A stretch of 64,000 nt of DNA, taken from contig SUYM01000003.1 of the NCBI GenBank assembly GCA_015060455.1, positions 50,072 to 114,071 of the forward strand, given 5' to 3'. A program made the translations under genes and the position numbers. Below are positions 58,864 to 64,000 of the stretch, piece after piece (the first letter of the stretch is position 1; each line of letters starts with the position of its first letter). This DNA is from Bacteroidales bacterium. Its GTDB lineage: Bacteria > Bacteroidota > Bacteroidia > Bacteroidales > UBA932. The notes below the pieces were generated by a model. The model searched no databases. It had not been told where the DNA came from and saw only the letters and a list, made by a program, of their open reading frames with translations.

Positions 58864-58992
58864 ATGACAAAGAAATTCAGATGCCTTGTTTGCGGTTATG
58901 TTCATGAAGGGGAAAATGCACCGGAGGAGTGCCCGTTGTGCCTTGTCGGACCCGAAAATTTTGTAGAGATCGAGGAAACTGAGGGCGAGTAG
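58864..58992 (+). CDS. rubredoxin-like protein
   Basis: A 42-residue iron-binding protein. C7-x2-C10-G and C23-x2-C26 are the four iron ligands (RCLVCGYVHEG, ECPLCLVGPENF). The VGPENF ending matches the C-terminal rubredoxin domain of rubrerythrin, without the diiron part. It should carry one electron, perhaps to the flavodiiron protein at 13151, whose operon has the same operator. Confidence 0.85.
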   Translation: MTKKFRCLVCGYVHEGENAPEECPLCLVGPENFVEIEETEGE

Positions 58993-59026
58993 AACAAGAC
59001 TGATACTGCCCTACCCTGTAAATATC

Positions 59027-59070
59027 AAGCCGTTGCAAAAGAAATATCACTGCAACGGCTTTTCTTTTTG
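59027..59070 (+). terminator. terminator after the rubredoxin gene
   Basis: AAGCCGTTGCA (59027-59037) pairs perfectly with TGCAACGGCTT (59051-59061), followed by a T-rich run to 59069. Confidence 0.88.
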
Positions 59071-59124
59071 ACAATAAAACTGAACTTATATCAGATACAC
59101 ATTGGTTTCTTAACAATTAATTAG

Positions 59125-59132
59125 TAATTTTG
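59125..59132 (+). promoter_or_regulatory. -7 promoter element of the V-ATPase operon
   Basis: TAATTTTG, with TTG at 59102-59104 about 20 bases upstream; the ATG follows 43 bases later. Confidence 0.6.
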
Positions 59133-59175
59133 CCAAGATTGGATAAAAATTATAACCAAAACATAAATTTTTAAC

Positions 59176-59778
59176 ATGCAGAACAAATTGCAGGAACTGA
59201 CAGACAAACTTTACAACGAAGGTCTGTCGAAAGGAAAACAGGAGGGCGAGGAAATTCTCGCTAAGGCAAAGGTTCAGGCTGATGAGATAGTTGCTAAGGC
59301 CAAGGCCGAAGCGGCGGCTATTCTTGCAGCGGCCGACAAAGATGCGGCAGACCTCAGGAGCAAAGTCGAGGGAGACCTCAAAATGGCTGCAAGCCAATGC
59401 GTTGCCGCAACAAAGAAGGACATCGAGACTCTTGTTGTAGCCAAGATGACCGAGGCGGAGGTGAAGAAGGCGCTTACATCTGCTGACTTCGTGAAAGAGG
59501 CAATCCTCGCTGTTGCCAAGGGATTCAGCACAGAGGCCACCGATCTTGAAATCGTGCTTCCGGAGGCTTTGAAGAAGGAACTTGAAGGCTCGCTCGCTTC
59601 GGAGATCGCCAAGGTGCTCAATGTCGGAGTTCAGGCCTCATTCTCGAAGAAGATTGCCGGAGGATTCACCATCGGTCCAAAGGACGGCGGATATTTCATC
59701 AGTTTTACTGACGAGACCTTCAATGCTCTTATTTCCGAGTACCTCAGACCGGCAACGAAGAAGATTCTTTTTGGGTAG
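59176..59778 (+). CDS. ntpE: V-type ATPase subunit E
   Basis: A 200-residue peripheral-stalk subunit. A long N-terminal charged helix (about 1-90, LYNEGLSKGKQEGEEILAKA) is followed by a compact C-terminal domain ending YLRPATKKILFG. It links the A/B head to the membrane part. It is the first gene of the operon. Its stop codon directly abuts a repeat array. Confidence 0.85.
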   Translation: MQNKLQELTDKLYNEGLSKGKQEGEEILAKAKVQADEIVAKAKAEAAAILAAADKDAADLRSKVEGDLKMAASQCVAATKKDIETLVVAKMTEAEVKKALTSADFVKEAILAVAKGFSTEATDLEIVLPEALKKELEGSLASEIAKVLNVGVQASFSKKIAGGFTIGPKDGGYFISFTDETFNALISEYLRPATKKILFG

Positions 59779-59779
59779 T

Positions 59780-59951
59780 AGATTTCTCCACTCGCTTCGC
59801 TCGGTCGAAATGACATTGAAACAACGACGGTCAAAATGACATTGAAACAACGATGGTCGAAATGACAGTGAAACAACGACAGTCAAAATGACAGTGAAAC
59901 AACGACGGTCGAAATGACAACTGTCATCCTGAGCGGCAGCGAAGGATCTGA
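59780..59951. repeat. stem-loop repeat with 26-bp tandem tail, closed by an inverted copy
   Basis: Head AGATTTCTCCACTCGCTTCG then CTCGGTCGAAATGACA (ATTTC/GAAAT stem). TGAC recurs at 59811, 59837, 59863, 59889 and 59915, five units at exactly 26 bases (unit core GGTCGAAATGACATTGAAAC). An inverted element CTGTCATCCTGAGCGGCAGC then GAAGGATCT closes the array. It fills the gap between ntpE and the DUF2764 gene; no gene is present. Confidence 0.9.
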
Positions 59952-59959
59952 AAAACGAT

Positions 59960-60586
59960 ATGAAGAATTACGAATACATAGTGGCAAGTCTGCCGGACAT
60001 CACCACCGGATGGAAATTCGGTGAAAAGGGGCCGGAAGACTATATTGAAGAGATTGTCAGCCTGTGCTCCGACAAGGACAGGGAACTGATTGATTTTCTG
60101 ATGAGCGGCTATATGGAAGAGAATCTCAATGCGGATTTTTATGCAAGGGCTCTCACCCATTCAGACAGATTCATCAGGGAATATTTCAGGTTTGACCTCA
60201 ATATGCGCAACGCAAAGGTCAGATACCTCAACAAGGCACTTGGCAGGGACGCTGACAAAGATGTGCTCGCGTTTGCAGAAGAAGCGGCGCCAGCAGTCCT
60301 TGACGCAGTTGAGGCTGAGTTCGAGGAGGCCGCGGACATTGAGACCATACTCAACTCAGGCTACATCCTGTCCAGAGAAAGAGGTCTGGACGACCTGATG
60401 TGGGAGAAGATTGACAATCTGACAACATTCAACTATTTCGACATCGATGCCATCCTCGGATTCATCACGAAACTTAACATTGTTGCGCGATGGTACAGAC
60501 TGGACGAGCAGACCGGACGCGCGATGTTCAAGAAACTGGTGGATGAGGTGCGCGGAACATTCAAAGGCGTAGAATATAAAGGATAA
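59960..60586 (+). CDS. DUF2764 family V-ATPase-associated protein
   Basis: A 208-residue helical protein starting MKNYEYIVASLPDITTGWKF. It occurs in Bacteroidetes V-type ATPase operons between E and A, where other V-ATPases have subunit C/d-like or F proteins; it may be the central-stalk connector. ALGRDADKD and LSRERGLDDLMWEKIDNLT stretches look conserved. Its position between E and A supports a structural role. Confidence 0.85.
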   Translation: MKNYEYIVASLPDITTGWKFGEKGPEDYIEEIVSLCSDKDRELIDFLMSGYMEENLNADFYARALTHSDRFIREYFRFDLNMRNAKVRYLNKALGRDADKDVLAFAEEAAPAVLDAVEAEFEEAADIETILNSGYILSRERGLDDLMWEKIDNLTTFNYFDIDAILGFITKLNIVARWYRLDEQTGRAMFKKLVDEVRGTFKGVEYKG

Positions 60587-60691
60587 AGATTCTTCACTTC
60601 GTTCAGAATGACAAAAAGACGTTCAGAATGACATAGCAACACGTTCAGAATGACACAGCAAAATGTCATCCTGAGTGAAACGAAGGATCTG
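60587..60691. repeat. stem-loop repeat with 20-22-bp tandem tail, closed by an inverted copy
   Basis: Head AGATTCTTCACTTCGTTCAG plus AATGACA (ATTCT/AGAAT stem). GTTCAGAATGACA recurs at 60601, 60621 and 60643. The closing inverted copy is TGTCATCCTGAGTGAAACGA plus AGGATCTG (60664-60691). It lies between the DUF2764 gene and ntpA. Confidence 0.9.
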
Positions 60692-60720
60692 TTTAACAGA
60701 AAAACAACAAAACAAGAAAT

Positions 60721-62472
60721 ATGAAAACAACAGGAAAGGTTACGGGAATCGTTTCAAACCTTGTGACAGTAGAGGTCAATGGTCCTGTATCTCAGAATGA
60801 ACTTTGCTATATCACCGTAGGTGACACAAAACTCATGGCTGAGGTAATCAAGGTAAATGGCAGGAATGCTGCTGTGCAGGTGTTTGAAAGCACCCGTGGA
60901 CTGAAGAACGGCAATGAGGTTGAATTCGAGGACAAGATGCTCGAAGCCACCCTCGGTCCGGGACTTCTTTCAAGCAGTTATGACGGTCTGCAGAATGACC
61001 TTACAACAATGACCGGTGTATTCCTCAAAAGAGGTGAATATACCGACCCTCTCAACCATGAGAAACTTTGGGATTTCACTCCTATTGCAAAGCCGGGCGA
61101 CAAGGTTGTTGCAGCAGACTGGCTCGGAGAGGTGAAGGAAGGATGGCTTCCTCACAAAATCATGGTTCCGTTCGCTTTCAAGGGCGAATATACCGTAAAG
61201 TCCGTGGCTGAGGCCGGCCAGTACAACATTGACAAGACCATCGCAGTGCTTACAGATGCTGCCGGTGAGGATGTGGAGGTGTGCATGTATCAGAAATGGC
61301 CTGTGAAGGTGGCCATCAAGGGATATAAGGAAAAGCCAAGACCATCACGCATCATGGAGACAGGTGTCCGTGTGATCGACACCCTCAACCCTATCGCAGA
61401 AGGCGGTACAGGCTTCATCCCTGGTCCGTTCGGCTGCGGCAAGACAGTGCTTCAGCACGCCATCGCAAAGCAGGGTGATGCCGAGGTCATCGTGATGGCA
61501 GCCTGCGGAGAGCGTGCAAACGAGGTCGTGGAGATCTTCACCGAGTTCCCTGAACTGATCGACCCGCACACTGGACGCCACCTGATGGAGCGTACAACCA
61601 TCATCTGCAACACATCAAACATGCCTGTGGCTGCCCGTGAGGCATCCGTATATACAGCGATGACCATCTGCGAGTACTATCGTGCAATGGGTCTGAAGGT
61701 GCTTCTCCTTGCAGACTCGACCTCGCGTTGGGCTCAGGCTCTCCGTGAGATGTCCAACCGTATGGAGGAACTTCCGGGAGCGGACGCCTTCCCTGTCGAT
61801 CTTTCAGCCATCATCTCCGCTTTCTATGCTCGCGCAGGTATGGTGGTCCTCAACAACGGCCAGACAGGTTCGGTGACATTCATCGGTACGGTATCCCCTG
61901 CCGGCGGTAACCTCAAGGAGCCTGTGACAGAGTCAACCAAGAAGGCAGCACGCTGCTTCTATGCTCTCGAGCAGAACCGCGCCGACCAGAAGCGCTACCC
62001 TGCCGTGAACCCTATCGACTCATATTCAAAATATCTTGAATATCCTGAAATCCGCGAGCATCTTGCCGAAAAGGTAAGACCGGGCTGGGTCGAGATGGTC
62101 GAAAAGACAAAGAACATCATCCGCAAGGGTAAGGATGCAAACGACCAGATCAACATCCTCGGAGACGACGGAGTGCCTATGACATATCACGAACTTTTCT
62201 GGAAGTCGGAACTCGTTGACTTTGTGATTCTCCAGCAGGACGCATTTGACGCCATCGACGCACTCTGCCCTATCGAAAGACAGAGTTATATGCTTGAACT
62301 CGTGCTTGGAATCTGCGACAAGGATTTCACATTCGAGGACTATGAGCAGTGCCGCAATTTCTTCAAGGAAGTCATCAACCTTCTGCGTCAGATGAACTAC
62401 TCTGAGTTCAAGAGCGAAAAATTTGAAAACTACAAACAGCAACTTAATACACTCCTGAGCAATGGCAACTAA
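60721..62472 (+). CDS. ntpA: V-type ATPase catalytic subunit A
   Basis: A 583-residue catalytic subunit. The N-terminal beta barrel begins GKVTGIVSNLVTVEV; the non-homologous region lies about 110-190; the P-loop GPFGCGKT is at 235-242; and LADSTSRWAQALREMSNRM is the conserved arginine/Walker B region. It hydrolyses or makes ATP depending on ion gradients. Na+ or H+ coupling cannot be told from this subunit. It overlaps ntpB by 11 bases. Confidence 0.96.
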   Translation: MKTTGKVTGIVSNLVTVEVNGPVSQNELCYITVGDTKLMAEVIKVNGRNAAVQVFESTRGLKNGNEVEFEDKMLEATLGPGLLSSSYDGLQNDLTTMTGVFLKRGEYTDPLNHEKLWDFTPIAKPGDKVVAADWLGEVKEGWLPHKIMVPFAFKGEYTVKSVAEAGQYNIDKTIAVLTDAAGEDVEVCMYQKWPVKVAIKGYKEKPRPSRIMETGVRVIDTLNPIAEGGTGFIPGPFGCGKTVLQHAIAKQGDAEVIVMAACGERANEVVEIFTEFPELIDPHTGRHLMERTTIICNTSNMPVAAREASVYTAMTICEYYRAMGLKVLLLADSTSRWAQALREMSNRMEELPGADAFPVDLSAIISAFYARAGMVVLNNGQTGSVTFIGTVSPAGGNLKEPVTESTKKAARCFYALEQNRADQKRYPAVNPIDSYSKYLEYPEIREHLAEKVRPGWVEMVEKTKNIIRKGKDANDQINILGDDGVPMTYHELFWKSELVDFVILQQDAFDAIDALCPIERQSYMLELVLGICDKDFTFEDYEQCRNFFKEVINLLRQMNYSEFKSEKFENYKQQLNTLLSNGN

Positions 62473-63784
62473 AGCATTTCAGAAAATATACACACAGTTG
62501 GAGGCCATCACAAAGGCTACGGTAGCACTTCGTGCGCAGGGCATCTCCAATGACGAACTTGCAGTCGTGGACGGCAGACTTGCTCAGGTCGTAAAGACAA
62601 AGGGCGATCTGGTAACCCTTCAGGTGTTCTCAGGAACAGAGGGTATTCCCACAGATGCAGAGGTGACATTCCTCGGAGTGCCGCCTACACTCAAAGTAAG
62701 CGACGACCTCGCGGGACGTTTCTTCGACGCATACGGCAAACCGCTCGACGGTGGCCCTGAGGTCGAGGGCAAGGAGGTGCAGATCGGAGGTCCTTCCGTA
62801 AACCCTTACAAGAGAAGACAGCCGTCACAGATCATCCCGACCGGTATCGCCGGCATCGACCTCAACAACACCCTCGTGTCAGGACAGAAGATTCCTTTCT
62901 TCGCTGACCCTGACCAGCCATATAACAATGTAATGGCTCAGGTGGCCCTTCGCGCAGACGTTGACAAGATCATCCTCGGAGGTATGGGTCTTACCAACGA
63001 CGACTACCTCTACTTCAAGCATGAATTCGAGGCAGCAGGTGCTCTCGACAAGATCATCTCATTTGTGAACACCACTGAGCAGCCTCCTGTGGAGCGTCTC
63101 CTTATTCCGGACATGGCTCTTACTGCGGCAGAATACTTTGCAGTGGAGAAGAACGAGAAGGTGCTTGTGCTCCTCACCGACATGACCCTCTACGCCGACG
63201 CGCTCTCAATCGTGTCGAACCGTATGGACCAGATTCCATCAAAAGACTCGATGCCGGGTTCACTCTACTCGGACCTCGCAAAGATATACGAGAAGGCCGT
63301 GCAGCTGCCTGATGGTGGTTCCATCACCATCATCGCAGTGACTACCCTCAACGACGGTGACATCACTCACGCCATTCCGGACAACACCGGATATATCACA
63401 GAGGGACAGCTTTTCCTCCGCGCAGATCCGGATTCAGGAAAGGTCATCATCGACCCGTTCCGTTCACTCTCGCGTCTGAAGCAGCTCGTACAGGGCAAGC
63501 AGACACGCAAGGACCACAGCCAGGTAATGAACGCATCCGTACGTCTCTATGCAGACGCACAGAACGCGAAGACCAAGCTGGAGAATGGTTTCGACCTGAG
63601 TGACTACGACCTCCGCTGCCTTGACTATGCAAAGGCATATGCCACAAGAATCCTTGCAATCGACGTCAACATCAAGATCGACGAGATGCTTGACACAGCA
63701 TGGGAACTCTTCGGCACATACTTCACCAAGGCAGAGACCGGTATCAAGCAGGAATTCATTGACCTTTATTGGAAAAACAATTAA
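62462..63784 (+). CDS. ntpB: V-type ATPase regulatory subunit B
   Basis: A 440-residue non-catalytic subunit. It lacks a P-loop, as the family does, and has DLNNTLVSGQKIPFFADPD, VLVLLTDMTLYADALSIVSNRM and GYITEGQLFLRADPDSG. The ATG lies within the ntpA 3' end, so the two are translationally coupled and made in similar amounts. It is the only junction here with no repeat array. Confidence 0.96.
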   Translation: MATKAFQKIYTQLEAITKATVALRAQGISNDELAVVDGRLAQVVKTKGDLVTLQVFSGTEGIPTDAEVTFLGVPPTLKVSDDLAGRFFDAYGKPLDGGPEVEGKEVQIGGPSVNPYKRRQPSQIIPTGIAGIDLNNTLVSGQKIPFFADPDQPYNNVMAQVALRADVDKIILGGMGLTNDDYLYFKHEFEAAGALDKIISFVNTTEQPPVERLLIPDMALTAAEYFAVEKNEKVLVLLTDMTLYADALSIVSNRMDQIPSKDSMPGSLYSDLAKIYEKAVQLPDGGSITIIAVTTLNDGDITHAIPDNTGYITEGQLFLRADPDSGKVIIDPFRSLSRLKQLVQGKQTRKDHSQVMNASVRLYADAQNAKTKLENGFDLSDYDLRCLDYAKAYATRILAIDVNIKIDEMLDTAWELFGTYFTKAETGIKQEFIDLYWKNN

Positions 63785-63785
63785 A

Positions 63786-64000
63786 TGTCATCCTGAGCAG
63801 AGCGAAGGATCTGAATAAACAGATTCTTCACTTCGTTCAGAATGACAGATATCGTTCAAAATGACAGTTGTGGTTCAGAATGACAGATAGCGTTCAGAAT
63901 GACAGATAGCGTTCAGAATGACAGATAGCGTTCAGAATGACAGATAGCGTTCAGAATGACAGATAGCGTTCAGAATGACAGATAGCGTTCAGAATGACAG
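63786..64000. repeat. inverted stem-loop pair and 19-bp tandem array running off the window
   Basis: TGTCATCCTGAGCAGAGCGA plus AGGATCTG (from 63786) is followed by the head AGATTCTTCACTTCGTTCAG plus AATGACAG (63821-63848). TGACAG then recurs every 19 bases at 63843, 63862, 63881, 63900, 63919, 63938, 63957, 63976 and 63995. The later units are identical (TTCAGAATGACAGATAGCG). The right end of the array is outside the window. There are no variable spacers, so it is not a CRISPR array. Confidence 0.92.

Noticed and set aside
63843..64000. Regular 19-bp repeats as a CRISPR array
   Set aside because: There are no variable spacers; the whole unit repeats without unique sequence between, and no cas gene is present.

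Overview
The window looks like chromosomal DNA of a member of the Bacteroidales. Evidence: many promoters carry the Bacteroidetes TAnnTTTG -7 element; genes mostly lack strong Shine-Dalgarno sites; there is a complete SusC/SusD-type polysaccharide utilisation locus; and families typical of the group are present (DUF4301, DUF2764, DUF6377, fimbrillin-like lipoproteins, sodium-pumping methylmalonyl-CoA decarboxylase, V-type ATPase). The genus cannot be fixed from the sequence alone. There are no rRNA or tRNA genes, no CRISPR array, no prophage and no insertion sequence with a transposase. No gene-free gap exceeds 300 bases.

Layout. 0-3 kb: a tightly overlapping minus-strand run (orphan HSDR_N nuclease-like domain, CCA-adding enzyme, Xer-type recombinase, ribosome hibernation factor). 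3.1-8.1 kb: a prolyl-tRNA editing protein, then a small surface-glycan cluster (three glycosyltransferases and a flippase). 8.2-12.6 kb: a Dabb protein, trpS, a divergent GH84-like protein with an altered catalytic pair, and nhaA. 12.7-14.9 kb: an iron/oxygen defence operon (ferritin, flavodiiron protein, small exported protein). 15-17.4 kb: thrB-thrC, followed by a candidate small RNA and a two-component system to 19 kb. 19.1-23.7 kb: lipoproteins sharing a fimbrillin-like N-terminal domain joined to GLUG repeats or a phosphodiesterase fold. 23.8-28 kb: degP-rpoD-argS. 28-31.4 kb: dnaN, an exonuclease and small hypotheticals. 31.4-35.5 kb: recF-DUF721-pdxB-DUF4301. 35.6-44.4 kb: TPR protein, yebC, methylmalonyl-CoA decarboxylase and metH; then metF. 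45.5-58.8 kb: an alpha-glucan (probably dextran) utilisation locus (regulator, SusC, SusD, SusE/F-like, GH66, surface glycan-binding protein, GH97). Two of its genes, the regulator and GH97, carry apparent frameshifts. 58.9-64 kb: a rubredoxin-like gene and the start of a V-type ATPase operon (E, DUF2764, A, B).

Two features stand out. First, a family of short stem-loop elements (consensus close to GTCATCCTGAGCGAAGCGA) is scattered through the window. Its stem arms covary (ATCCT/AGGAT, ATTCT/AGAAT, ATCCC/GGGAT, ATTTC/GAAAT). Its 3' half is repeatedly expanded into tandem arrays with periods of 19, 20-22, 21 and 26 bp between genes, but 18 bp (in frame) inside metH. The arrays interrupt the V-ATPase operon between nearly every gene. 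Second, the ferritin/flavodiiron and rubredoxin promoters share an almost identical 7-1-7 palindrome at the same 9-nt spacing from the -7 element. This suggests one Fur/PerR-type regulon that links an electron carrier with its likely oxygen-reducing partner.
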